In this document: in pieces, positions 9,402 to 16,343 of the stretch
Numbering within the stretch: position 1 is the stretch's first letter
Layout: every line of letters starts with the position of its first letter
Source: an uncultured Coriobacteriaceae bacterium
GTDB lineage: Bacteria > Actinomycetota > Coriobacteriia > Coriobacteriales > Coriobacteriaceae
Length of the DNA stretch: 42,871 nucleotides
Assembly (NCBI GenBank): GCA_949298635.1
Contig: CASFXG010000017.1
Span: forward strand, 1 to 42,871
Direction: 5' to 3'
Notes under the pieces: model-generated
What the model was told of the DNA's origin: nothing
The model's database searches: none
What the model saw: only the letters and a program-made list of their open reading frames with translations
Program-made: the position numbers and the translations under genes

Positions 9402-10154
9402 TTGTACACTCCGGCGCGTTGCACGAGAGATGGTGCTCCGACCGATTCCGGTAAGCCGTTCGATCTGCTTAATCGTAATCCCCGCGCCGCGCAGTTCCCG
9501 CAATCCGGCATCACGACGCTCTCGTGGCAATGCTTTGAGCTGAGCAGGCTCGACGTCACCGAGCACCGAGCGCGCCACCTCCGCCGCCGCATCATCGGGC
9601 ACGCGTTTCGTCGTTCTCAGATAGCCCGACGCGAACCGATCGTCCGTGCAGAATTGCTCGAAGCCCTCTCTCCCGCCAATCATCTCGAGAACCAACGCGT
9701 CTTTGATGATCCGCGCGCCCCATCGATACTCCCCATAGCTGCTCCATCGGTACTCGCTCGCCCGTGCAATGCCGGCTTTCTCGGGATTCTCGTGGATATA
9801 TCTCACCGTCTGAAGCAGCTGTCTGTCATCCGATATCGCCACGCTCGTAAAACGATCTTGAAACACCGCGCCAACATGACCGCTCTTGCCGTTGAAGTAA
9901 CGCGCGTAAGCTGTCGCAAGCGCATGCATCGATTGGCTGAGCATTGCATCTCCGTCATCCAGCAGCAGATGAACATGGTTGCTCATGAGGCACCAAGCAA
10001 TGATGGCAACCCCGTATTCACTCGTCTTTTTCTCGAGAAGGGCGAGGAAGCGGCTCCTATCTTTATCATCCTCAAAGAGCAGCTGCCTCCCGTTTCCCCG
10101 AAAGATCACATGATAGAACCCGGTCTTCGACTGCCGCCTCGGTGCGCGTGGCAT
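9399..10154 (-). CDS. REP-associated tyrosine transposase (RAYT, Y1_Tnp family) with C-terminal HTH
   Basis: The 251-aa protein carries the HUH signature LMSNHVHLLL (two metal-binding histidines about residue 60) and the catalytic tyrosine in VRYIHENPEKAGI. These are the hallmarks of single-stranded-DNA transposases of the IS200/IS605-like RAYT group. A C-terminal segment (GITIKQIERLTGIGRSTIS) looks like a helix-turn-helix, probably for DNA binding. I chose the ATG at 10154 because the GGGGG site is 9 bases upstream; an ATG at 10163 would sit directly on that site. The reading frame is intact, so it may be active. The TGA stop at 9399-9401 is part of the palindromic end of a REP element. Confidence 0.88.
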   Translation of the reverse strand: MPRAPRRQSKTGFYHVIFRGNGRQLLFEDDKDRSRFLALLEKKTSEYGVAIIAWCLMSNHVHLLLDDGDAMLSQSMHALATAYARYFNGKSGHVGAVFQDRFTSVAISDDRQLLQTVRYIHENPEKAGIARASEYRWSSYGEYRWGARIIKDALVLEMIGGREGFEQFCTDDRFASGYLRTTKRVPDDAAAEVARSVLGDVEPAQLKALPRERRDAGLRELRGAGITIKQIERLTGIGRSTISRATRRSVQ

Positions 10155-10275
10155 GGCCATCATCCCCCGTCGTAAGCATCCACCCCTAACACGAGTGAGG
10201 GGTTACATACTAGCGCGCACAAGGCAACGGAGTGGCGGGGCATCGGCAGACGGCACAGGCCTCCGCCGAAGCGGA

Positions 10276-10346
10276 TGACTCAAAACAACCCCGTCCCCAA
10301 ATGAGTCCCCAAATGAGTCAAAACGACCCCGTCCCCAAATGAGTCA
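10276..10346 (-). repeat. REP elements in minus orientation upstream of RAYT (two full, one partial)
   Basis: 10276-10308 reads TGACTCA, core complement AAACAACCCCGTCCCCAAA, TGAGTCC. A truncated core end (CCCCAAA) at 10307-10313 joins it to 10314-10346, which reads TGAGTCA, AAACGACCCCGTCCCCAAA, TGAGTCA. Their orientation is opposite to the pair at 9334-9401. The left flank of the third unit (TGAGTCA) does not pair perfectly with its right flank. Confidence 0.85.
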
Positions 10347-10357
10347 ATGAGTCACAC

Positions 10358-10392
10358 AAAAAAGCCGCCAGCGCGGTGGTTGCGCTGGCGGC
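10358..10392 (-). terminator. Intrinsic terminator of the glycolytic operon
   Basis: Perfect 11-bp stem GCCGCCAGCGC (10364-10374) with GCGCTGGCGGC (10382-10392), loop of 7, followed on the minus strand by six T residues (10358-10363). It lies 41 bases after the gpmI stop codon. It is wedged between REP elements, so the REP at 10400-10432 lies between gene and terminator. Confidence 0.9.
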
Positions 10393-10399
10393 TCGGGGA

Positions 10400-10432
10400 T
10401 GACTCAAATCGACCCCGTCCCCAAATGAGTCA
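10400..10432 (-). repeat. REP element, TGACTCA stem, adjacent to gpmI stop
   Basis: TGACTCA, core complement AATCGACCCCGTCCCCAAA, TGAGTCA: perfect 7-bp stem, 19-base core. It ends one base before the gpmI stop codon, so it would form a hairpin in the gpmI 3-prime untranslated region. Confidence 0.88.
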
Positions 10433-10433
10433 A

Positions 10434-11975
10434 TTATTCCTCGGTGGCGAGGACACGGCCGGTCATCTCGGCGCTGGGCTCGAGGCCGGCGAGCGCGAGC
10501 ATCGTGGGCGCGATATCGGACAGGCGCCCGTCCTCGATACCCGTGAGCTTGGCCTTCGGGTCAACCACGATGAACGGTACGCGGTTCGTCGTGTGCGCGG
10601 TGAAGGGATGCTTCTCCCCTTCCGCGTCCACGTCGTACATGTGATCCGCGTTGCCGTGGTCGGCGGTGATGAGGGCGAAGCCGCCCTTCGCGAGGATCGC
10701 GGGGATGACCTTCGAAAGGCCATCGTCCACGGCCTCGACCGCCTTCACCGCAGCGTCGAAGACGCCGGTGTGGCCGACCATGTCGCAGTTCGCGTAGTTC
10801 ACGATGTAGAAGTCCGCCGCATCGGCCTCGATGGCCTGCACGAGCTTCTCCGTGACCTCGGGCTCGGACATCTCGGGCTGCAGGTCGTATGTGGCAACCT
10901 TCGGCGAGGGCACGAGCACGCGCTCCTCCCCCTCCTTGGGCTCCTCCACGCCGCCGTTCAGGAAGAACGTAACGTGCGCGTACTTCTCGGTCTCGGCCGT
11001 GTGCAGCTGCTTCAAGCCGTTCTGCGCGATGACGTCTGCAAGCACGTTCTCGGGGAAGGTCTTCGGGAAGGCGACCTCCACGTTCTTGAACGTGTCGTCG
11101 TACTCCGTCATGGTGATGAAGTGCGAGAGCCCCGGCGCGACCTTGCGCTCGAAGCCATCGAAGCCGTCCTGCGTAAACGCCCGGGTCATCTCGCGGGCGC
11201 GGTCGGGGCGGAAGTTGAAGAACACCATGGCGTCGCCATCGTGCACGCCCTCGTTGTGGCAGGCGAAGGGCTCGACGAACTCGTCGCCGCGCTCGTCCTG
11301 CTCGTAGTAGGCCTTGACGCCCTCCACGGGATCCGTGTCGGTATCGCAAGCCTGCGTGATGACGTCGTAGGCGCGCTCGACGCGCTCCCAGCGGTTATCG
11401 CGACCGGACACAGTCGCGATGCGGGCGTCGACACCGGTGTACTTGGAGAGCGCCTCGAGGTTCTCCTTGAGCGTCTCGATGTAGCCGGCACCAGAGTGCG
11501 GATCGACGTCGCGGCCGTCCATAAAGCAGTGGAAGCGGATCTTCTCCACGCCGTGCATGGCGGCGAGCACGGAAAGCACCTCGCCGTGGCGCTGCATGGA
11601 ATGCACGCCGCCCGGGGACACGAGACCCAGCAGGTGCACGGTGCCGCCGATCTTCGCCACGTCGGACATGGCGTGCGCGAGCGTGGGGTTCTCCTCGATG
11701 GAGCCGTCGATGATGGCGTTGTTGATGCGGGAAAGCTCCTGGAACACGATGCGACCGGCACCGATGTTCAGGTGGCCGACCTCGGAATTGCCCATCTGGC
11801 CGGCGGGAAGGCCCACGTCCTCGCCCGAGGCGCCAAGCGTGGTGTGCGGGTACTCCTCCCAGAGCTTGTCCAGGAAGGGCTTGTTGGCCTTGTAGACGGC
11901 ATTGTTGTCGCCCGCAGGCGCGAGGCCGAAGCCGTCCATGATCACCAGGAGCGCGGGAAGATGACGCTCAGCCAT
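10434..11975 (-). CDS. gpmI: 2,3-bisphosphoglycerate-independent phosphoglycerate mutase
   Basis: Converts 3-phosphoglycerate to 2-phosphoglycerate in glycolysis (513 aa, cytosolic, manganese-dependent family). Visible motifs: Asp14 in VIMDGFG, the phosphoserine nucleophile Ser64 in MGNSEVGH, GRDVDP, FFNFRPDRAREMT, CDMVGHTG, ITADHGNADHM and HTTNRVPF, so metal ligands are present. The conserved stretch usually reading GRYYAMDRDNRWER appears as GRDNRWER at residues 191-198, as if six residues were missing; these normally include a substrate-binding arginine. The start codon is two bases after the tpiA stop, so it is translated as part of the gap-pgk-tpiA-gpmI cluster. Confidence 0.95.
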   Translation of the reverse strand: MAERHLPALLVIMDGFGLAPAGDNNAVYKANKPFLDKLWEEYPHTTLGASGEDVGLPAGQMGNSEVGHLNIGAGRIVFQELSRINNAIIDGSIEENPTLAHAMSDVAKIGGTVHLLGLVSPGGVHSMQRHGEVLSVLAAMHGVEKIRFHCFMDGRDVDPHSGAGYIETLKENLEALSKYTGVDARIATVSGRDNRWERVERAYDVITQACDTDTDPVEGVKAYYEQDERGDEFVEPFACHNEGVHDGDAMVFFNFRPDRAREMTRAFTQDGFDGFERKVAPGLSHFITMTEYDDTFKNVEVAFPKTFPENVLADVIAQNGLKQLHTAETEKYAHVTFFLNGGVEEPKEGEERVLVPSPKVATYDLQPEMSEPEVTEKLVQAIEADAADFYIVNYANCDMVGHTGVFDAAVKAVEAVDDGLSKVIPAILAKGGFALITADHGNADHMYDVDAEGEKHPFTAHTTNRVPFIVVDPKAKLTGIEDGRLSDIAPTMLALAGLEPSAEMTGRVLATEE

Positions 11976-11977
11976 CC

Positions 11978-12757
11978 CTACTCGCCCGCCTTCTCGACCA
12001 TCGCGGCGAAGCTATCCGCCTTGAGCGAGGCACCGCCCACGAGCGCGCCGTCGACGTCCTCCTTCTCGAGGAAGCCGGCGATGTTCTCGGGCTTGGCGGA
12101 GCCGCCGTAGAGGACGCGGATGCCGCTCGCGATCTCCTCGCCGAAGATCTCGACGAGGGTGGCACGGATGGCACCGCAGACTTCCTGAGCGTCATCGGCC
12201 GTGGCGGTCTTGCCGGTGCCGATGGCCCAGATGGGCTCGTAAGCGATGACGAGCTCGTCGCCAGAGGCGATCTCGACGCCCTCGAGGCCGGCCTTGATCT
12301 GGCCGGTCACGAACGCGACGTGCTCGCCGGCCTCGCGGGTCTCGAGCGACTCGCCGCAGCAGAAGATGGGGACGATGCCGCCGGCGATGAGCGCCTTGGC
12401 CTTCTTGTTCTCGTCCTCATCGGTCTCCTTGAAGTAGTCACGGCGCTCGGAGTGGCCGATGATGCAGTAATCAACGGGCACGGACTTCAGCATGTCGACC
12501 GAGGTCTCACCGGTGTAGGCGCCAGCAGCCTCCCAGTACACGTTCTGGGCACCGAGCTTGATGGGGCTCTCCTTGATTCCGCCCTTGCAGGAAACAGGAC
12601 GGAGGTCGACGGTCGGCGGGCACACGCACACCTCGACGCCCTCGGGGATCTCGGGAAGGGCGGCAACGAGCGCCTGAGCGAGCTCGACGGCCTCCGGGAT
12701 CGCATTGTTCATCTTCCAGTTGCCCGCGATGAGGCGGGTACGCTTACTCTGCGTCAT
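11978..12757 (-). CDS. tpiA: Triosephosphate isomerase
   Basis: Interconverts dihydroxyacetone phosphate and glyceraldehyde 3-phosphate (259 aa). The substrate lysine is in AGNWKMN (about residue 15), the catalytic histidine in IIGHSERRDYF, the catalytic glutamate in IAYEPIWAIGTGK, and the phosphate-binding end in VLYGGSAKPEN and GALVGGASL. The ATG at 12757 lies inside the end of pgk (14-base overlap), with GGAGG 6 bases upstream, so translation is coupled. Length is normal for the family. Confidence 0.96.
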   Translation of the reverse strand: MTQSKRTRLIAGNWKMNNAIPEAVELAQALVAALPEIPEGVEVCVCPPTVDLRPVSCKGGIKESPIKLGAQNVYWEAAGAYTGETSVDMLKSVPVDYCIIGHSERRDYFKETDEDENKKAKALIAGGIVPIFCCGESLETREAGEHVAFVTGQIKAGLEGVEIASGDELVIAYEPIWAIGTGKTATADDAQEVCGAIRATLVEIFGEEIASGIRVLYGGSAKPENIAGFLEKEDVDGALVGGASLKADSFAAMVEKAGE

Positions 12758-13940
12758 TGAGAGCCTCCACTCCCGGCAGGGGCTTGCCCTCGACGAGCTG
12801 CATCGAGGCGCCACCGCCCGTAGAAATGAACGTCATCTTATCGGCCAGGCCGAACTTGTTCACGGCAGCCACGGAGTCGCCGCCGCCGATCACGGAGTCG
12901 CAGTCCTGGTTGTCCGCGATGGCCTCGGCGATCGCCTTGGTGCCATGGGCGAACGTATCCATCTCGAACACGCCGCAGGGGCCGTTCCAGAAGACGGTCT
13001 TGGCGCCGGCGATGGCGTCGGCGAAGAGCTTCTCGGTCTCGGGGCCGATGTCCAGACCCTGCCAGCCGTCCTCGATCTCGCCGGTCTTGGCGATCTTGGT
13101 GTTGGCGTCGTTCGCGAAGTCGTCGGCCACGACGTTGTCGACGGGAAGCAGGAAGTTCACGCCGTTCTTCTTGGCCTTATCGAGCATCTCGAGCGCGCGA
13201 TCGCACCAGTCGTCCTCGCACAGCGAGTTGCCGATCTTGCCGCCCTGGGCCTTGGCGAAGGTGTAGGCCATGCCGCCGCCGACGATGACGGTGTCGGCGG
13301 AGTCGAGCAGACGGTCGATGACACCGATCTTATCGGAGACCTTCGAGCCGCCGAGGATGGCGACGAACGGGCGCTTGGGCTCGCTGAAGAGGCCGGAAAG
13401 GGTCGAGACCTCCTTCTCGAGCAGGAAGCCGGCGACCGCGGGCAGGTACTGGGCGGGGCCCACGACGGAGCCCTGGGCGCGGTGAGCGGTGCCGAAGGCG
13501 TCGAGCACGAAGATGTCGGCGAGGTCGGCGAGCTTCTTGGCGATCTCGGGGTCGTTCTTCTTCTCGCGCTTGTCGAAGCGGACGTTCTCGAGCACCAGGA
13601 CGTGGCCGGACTCGAGCGCGGCGGCAGCCTCAGCGGCGGCCTCGCCGTAGGTATCGGCGACGAAGGAGACGTTCAGGCCGGAAAGCTCGGCAAGCTTCTC
13701 GGCAACGGGGGCGAGCGAAAGCGCAGGCTCCGGACCGTCGCCCTTGGGGCGGCCGAGGTGGCTCATGAGGATGACCTTGGCGTTGTGGTCAACGAGGTAC
13801 TGGATGGTGGGGATGGCGGCCTTGATGCGCGTGGTATCGCCCACGACGCCATCGGCCACCGGCACGTTGAAGTCCACGCGCACGAGGACGCGCTTGCCGT
13901 CGACATCGATGTCGCGGATGGTCTTCTTGGAGAAAGCCAT
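12744..13940 (-). CDS. pgk: Phosphoglycerate kinase
   Basis: Makes ATP and 3-phosphoglycerate from 1,3-bisphosphoglycerate and ADP (398 aa, normal length). Motifs: RVDFNVPV, MSHLGRPKG, LENVRF, DAFGTAHRAQGSVVG, ILGGSKVSDKI, WNGPCGVFEM and the ATP loop ISTGGGASMQLVEGK. The ATG at 13940 is chosen because AAAGGAG lies just upstream. A terminator-like hairpin separates it from gap, so it may be expressed partly by read-through. Confidence 0.96.
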   Translation of the reverse strand: MAFSKKTIRDIDVDGKRVLVRVDFNVPVADGVVGDTTRIKAAIPTIQYLVDHNAKVILMSHLGRPKGDGPEPALSLAPVAEKLAELSGLNVSFVADTYGEAAAEAAAALESGHVLVLENVRFDKREKKNDPEIAKKLADLADIFVLDAFGTAHRAQGSVVGPAQYLPAVAGFLLEKEVSTLSGLFSEPKRPFVAILGGSKVSDKIGVIDRLLDSADTVIVGGGMAYTFAKAQGGKIGNSLCEDDWCDRALEMLDKAKKNGVNFLLPVDNVVADDFANDANTKIAKTGEIEDGWQGLDIGPETEKLFADAIAGAKTVFWNGPCGVFEMDTFAHGTKAIAEAIADNQDCDSVIGGGDSVAAVNKFGLADKMTFISTGGGASMQLVEGKPLPGVEALNDAE

Positions 13941-13960
13941 GTTCACTCCTTTACGTTCGA

Positions 13961-14008
13961 AAAACAAAAAAGGGTGCGGCCGCGGCCCTGTGAGCTGCGA
14001 CCGCACCC
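13961..14008 (-). terminator. Intrinsic terminator between gap and pgk
   Basis: On the minus strand GGGTGCGG (complement of 14001-14008) pairs with CCGCACCC (complement of 13972-13979), extended by a GC-rich inner stem, and is followed by TTTTTTGTTTTT. It sits 25 bases after the gap stop codon. It would give gap a higher transcript level than pgk, tpiA and gpmI. Confidence 0.85.
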
Positions 14009-14033
14009 GTGTGTACCGAGCGGAGCCCGAAGC

Positions 14034-14999
14034 TTACGCCACGAACTTCTCGAAGTACTTGATGGTGCGGACCATCTGGGAGGTGTAGGAGTTCTCGTTG
14101 TCGTACCAAGAGGTGACCTGAACGAGGGTCTGACCGTTGCCGAGCGGGGCGCACATGGTCTGGGTGGCGTCGAAGATCGAGCCGTGGGTCTCACCGATGA
14201 TGTCGGTGGAGACGATGTCGTCCTCGTTGTAGGCGAAGGTCTCGGAGATGGTCGCGGCGTAGGCCTTCATAGCAGCGTTGACCTCGTCCTTGGTGACTTC
14301 CTTGTCAACCACGGCGTAGAGGTTGGTGAGGGAGCCGGTGGGGGTGGGAACGCGCTGGGCGGCACCGATGAGCTTGCCGTTGAGCTCGGGGAGCACGAGG
14401 CCGATGGCCTTGGCGGCACCGGTGGAGTTGGGAACGATGTTCACGGCGCAGGCGCGGCTGCGACGCTTGTTGCCCTTGCGCTGCGGGCCGTCGAGCGGCA
14501 TCTGGTCGCCGGTCCAGGCGTGGATGGTGGTCATGATGCCGGACACGATGGGCGCGAAGTCGTTGAGGCCCTTGGCCATCGGGGCGAGGCAGTTGGTGGT
14601 GCAGGAAGCGGCGGAAATGATGTTGTCCTCGGCCGTGAGCTGCTCATGGTTCACGTTGTAGACGATCGTGGGGAGGTCGTTGCCCGCGGGAGCGGAGATG
14701 ACGACCTTCTTGGCGCCAGCGTTGATGTGAGCCTGCGCCTTCTCCTTGGAGGTGTAGAAGCCGGTGCACTCGAGCACGACGTCGACACCGAGCTCGCCCC
14801 ACGGGAGGTTGTTGGCGTCGGCCTCCTTGTAGATGGTGATCTTGCCCTGCGTGGAGTCGTACTTCAGCAGGTACGCAAGCATATCCGGAGAGGTGAGGTC
14901 GTTGATGGCGACGATCTCGGAACCCTCGTGACCGAACATCTGGCGGAACGCGAGACGACCGATGCGGCCGAAGCCATTAATCGCAACCTTTACTGCCAT
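14034..14999 (-). CDS. gap: Glyceraldehyde-3-phosphate dehydrogenase, internally shortened
   Basis: NAD-dependent glycolytic dehydrogenase. NAD-binding INGFGRIGR (residues 7-15), catalytic Cys133 in [15 protein letters not shown], His160 in [31 protein letters not shown] and SWYDNENSY are all present. The protein is 321 aa, about 14-20 shorter than usual. The gap lies right after KYDSTQG (Gly52), where the text jumps to [15 protein letters not shown]; a beta-hairpin region of the N-terminal domain normally lies there. Active-site residues are unaffected. The ATG at 14999 is preceded by AAAGGAG. An AT-rich stretch with TATATT (minus strand, 15071-15076) is a plausible -10 box. Confidence 0.94.
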   Translation of the reverse strand: MAVKVAINGFGRIGRLAFRQMFGHEGSEIVAINDLTSPDMLAYLLKYDSTQGKITIYKEADANNLPWGELGVDVVLECTGFYTSKEKAQAHINAGAKKVVISAPAGNDLPTIVYNVNHEQLTAEDNIISAASCTTNCLAPMAKGLNDFAPIVSGIMTTIHAWTGDQMPLDGPQRKGNKRRSRACAVNIVPNSTGAAKAIGLVLPELNGKLIGAAQRVPTPTGSLTNLYAVVDKEVTKDEVNAAMKAYAATISETFAYNEDDIVSTDIIGETHGSIFDATQTMCAPLGNGQTLVQVTSWYDNENSYTSQMVRTIKYFEKFVA

Positions 15000-15133
15000 G
15001 TGTGTCTCCTTTCGTAGGGCCCGGCAGGTTCCTTGCCTACCGCTCAGACCCACAAACAAACCACTCACCAAATATACCTTTTTTTACAAGATAGATTCGC
15101 GTGAATAGAGACTTTTTGACGATTCTCTGACAT

Positions 15134-15163
15134 TAAAACGCTTCATATTATTGAAGCGTTTTA
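15134..15163. promoter_or_regulatory. Candidate operator or hairpin upstream of gap
   Basis: Perfect 12-bp inverted repeat TAAAACGCTTCA, spacer TATTAT, TGAAGCGTTTTA, about 135 bases upstream of the gap start codon and just beyond the likely promoter. AT-rich symmetric sites like this often bind dimeric repressors. No matching regulator is visible in the window. It could also be a weak terminator hairpin for whiA read-through. Confidence 0.5.
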
Positions 15164-15194
15164 CAAACAAAACATTCGGTATTTGAATACTAGT

Positions 15195-15343
15195 GCGCGG
15201 GGCCACCCAGGCGGCTGCTTTGTAAAATTACCCCAGGGGTTTTCTGACATGAACTAACGGAATACATTCAGAGCGCTCAGGCAATTCATGTCAGAAAACC
15301 CCTGGGGTAATTTTACAAAGCAGCCGCCTGGGTGGCCCCGCGC
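15195..15343. repeat. Perfect 59-bp inverted repeat, ACCCCAG family, after whiA
   Basis: The arms 15195-15253 and 15285-15343 are exact reverse complements over 59 bases, with a 31-base loop. Inside each arm is the unit TGTAAAATTACCCCAGGGG, followed by TTTTCTGACA. The right arm ends 10 bases from the whiA stop codon. The RNA would be an exceptionally stable hairpin. No flanking target-site duplication is evident. Related units occur at 29007-29116 and 32101-32131. It fills most of the 354-base gap between gap and whiA. Confidence 0.9.
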
Positions 15344-15353
15344 GCCTTGGTCC

Positions 15354-16277
15354 CTACTCGCCAAGGAGCTTTTCCAGGCGGAGCACCCGGTGGTACAGGG
15401 CAGACTTGGAAAGCGGGGGGTCGCACATCTCACCCAGATCGCGGAGCGAAAGATCCGGGTACGCGAGACGCAGGTCGCAAAACTCCTCGAGCGCCTGTGG
15501 CAGGCTTCCCCGCAGGCCGCGCTCCTCGGCCTCGGCGATGAGCTCGAGCTGATGCTGGGCGGCGCCGGCGCTTCTCGTCTGGTTTGCGAGCTCGGCGTTC
15601 ACCTTGCGATTCACCTCGTTCTTCACCGACTTCATCGCCCGCGCATCCTCGAGCACACCCACGGATCTGGCCGCACCCACCGCCTCGAGCAGGCCGCGCA
15701 CATCGTCGCCACTCTTCACGTACACCGCATACGTCGACTTCCGGTGATTCACGCGCGCGTTGATGCCGATCTCACCGATGAGCCGTGCGAGCGACTGGGC
15801 AAACTCCTCCCCTTGCACAGCGATTTCCAAATGGAAGTCACCGCGTGGGTCGGCGACGAAGCCACCGGCGATGAGCGCGCCGCGGATGTATGCCAGCCGG
15901 CAGCATGGCCGCGCGACGACGTGCCGCGGGATACCCGCCACAAGCCCGCCGCGCCGATCGAGCACGCCCAGCAACACGAGCGCCTTGTCGAGCCCCGGCT
16001 GGTCGGGCAGCGAGATGAGGTAGTTACGCACCTTGTGGAGCACCGAGCGCCGCACGGTGAACTCGGTCTTGAGCTTGAGCACCTTGTGCGTGAGTCCGAT
16101 CATGGTGCGCGCCACGGCGCCCGTTTCCGTGGCGACCATGAGCCCGTAGCGCCCCGACCCGCCGAGCGAGAGCGTGCCGCACACGCGCACAAGCGCGGCG
16201 AGCGTCGCAAGGTCGCAGAACTCGCATGCGGGCTCCTGACGCGAGAGCTCGTCGCGCACCTCGGCGGTAAACGACAT
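15354..16277 (-). CDS. whiA: DNA-binding protein WhiA
   Basis: Actinobacterial/Gram-positive regulator of 307 aa linked to sporulation or cell division. The N-terminus MSFTAEVRDELSR is typical. The middle has the degenerate LAGLIDADG-type segment YIRGALIAGGFVADPRGDFHLE, and the C-terminal HTH reads SLRDLGEMCDPPLSKSALYHR. I use the ATG at 16277 because AGGAGG lies 11 bases upstream; a GTG at 16289 would overlap that site. It follows rapZ on the same strand. The yvcK/cofD gene that often sits between rapZ and whiA is absent, and a 41-bp palindrome occupies that gap instead. Confidence 0.95.
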   Translation of the reverse strand: MSFTAEVRDELSRQEPACEFCDLATLAALVRVCGTLSLGGSGRYGLMVATETGAVARTMIGLTHKVLKLKTEFTVRRSVLHKVRNYLISLPDQPGLDKALVLLGVLDRRGGLVAGIPRHVVARPCCRLAYIRGALIAGGFVADPRGDFHLEIAVQGEEFAQSLARLIGEIGINARVNHRKSTYAVYVKSGDDVRGLLEAVGAARSVGVLEDARAMKSVKNEVNRKVNAELANQTRSAGAAQHQLELIAEAEERGLRGSLPQALEEFCDLRLAYPDLSLRDLGEMCDPPLSKSALYHRVLRLEKLLGE

Positions 16278-16300
16278 GTCGATGCCCACCTCCTGTCGGC

Positions 16301-16341
16301 AACATGATAATTTCAGTACCTGGTACTGAAATTATCATGTT
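16301..16341. repeat. 41-bp perfect palindrome, GTACCTGGTA family, copy 2
   Basis: AACATGATAATTTCAGTACC, a central T, and the exact reverse complement. It occupies nearly all of the space between the rapZ stop (3 bases away) and the whiA ribosome site. It shares the outer AACATGATA and the inner TTCAGTACCTGGTA with copy 1 at 1667-1699. Confidence 0.88.
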
Positions 16342-16343
16342 TG

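Larger units (their letters stand above)
9334..10432. mobile_element. REP/RAYT unit: transposase gene boxed by inverted REP clusters
   Basis: Two REP elements in plus orientation (9334-9401) and three in minus orientation (10276-10432) flank the RAYT gene. All share a 19-base core and TGACTCA-type stems. This interrupts the usual glycolysis-to-secG gene order between gpmI and the HAD gene. Established knowledge: RAYT proteins (IS200/IS605-like Y1 enzymes) recognise REP hairpins and are usually flanked by them. Whether this whole block moves as a unit is inference. Confidence 0.7.

Noticed and set aside
15195-15343. Insertion sequence or MITE
   Set aside because: There is no target-site duplication beside the arms, no internal gene, and the unit structure matches palindromes at 29 and 32 kb rather than transposon ends.
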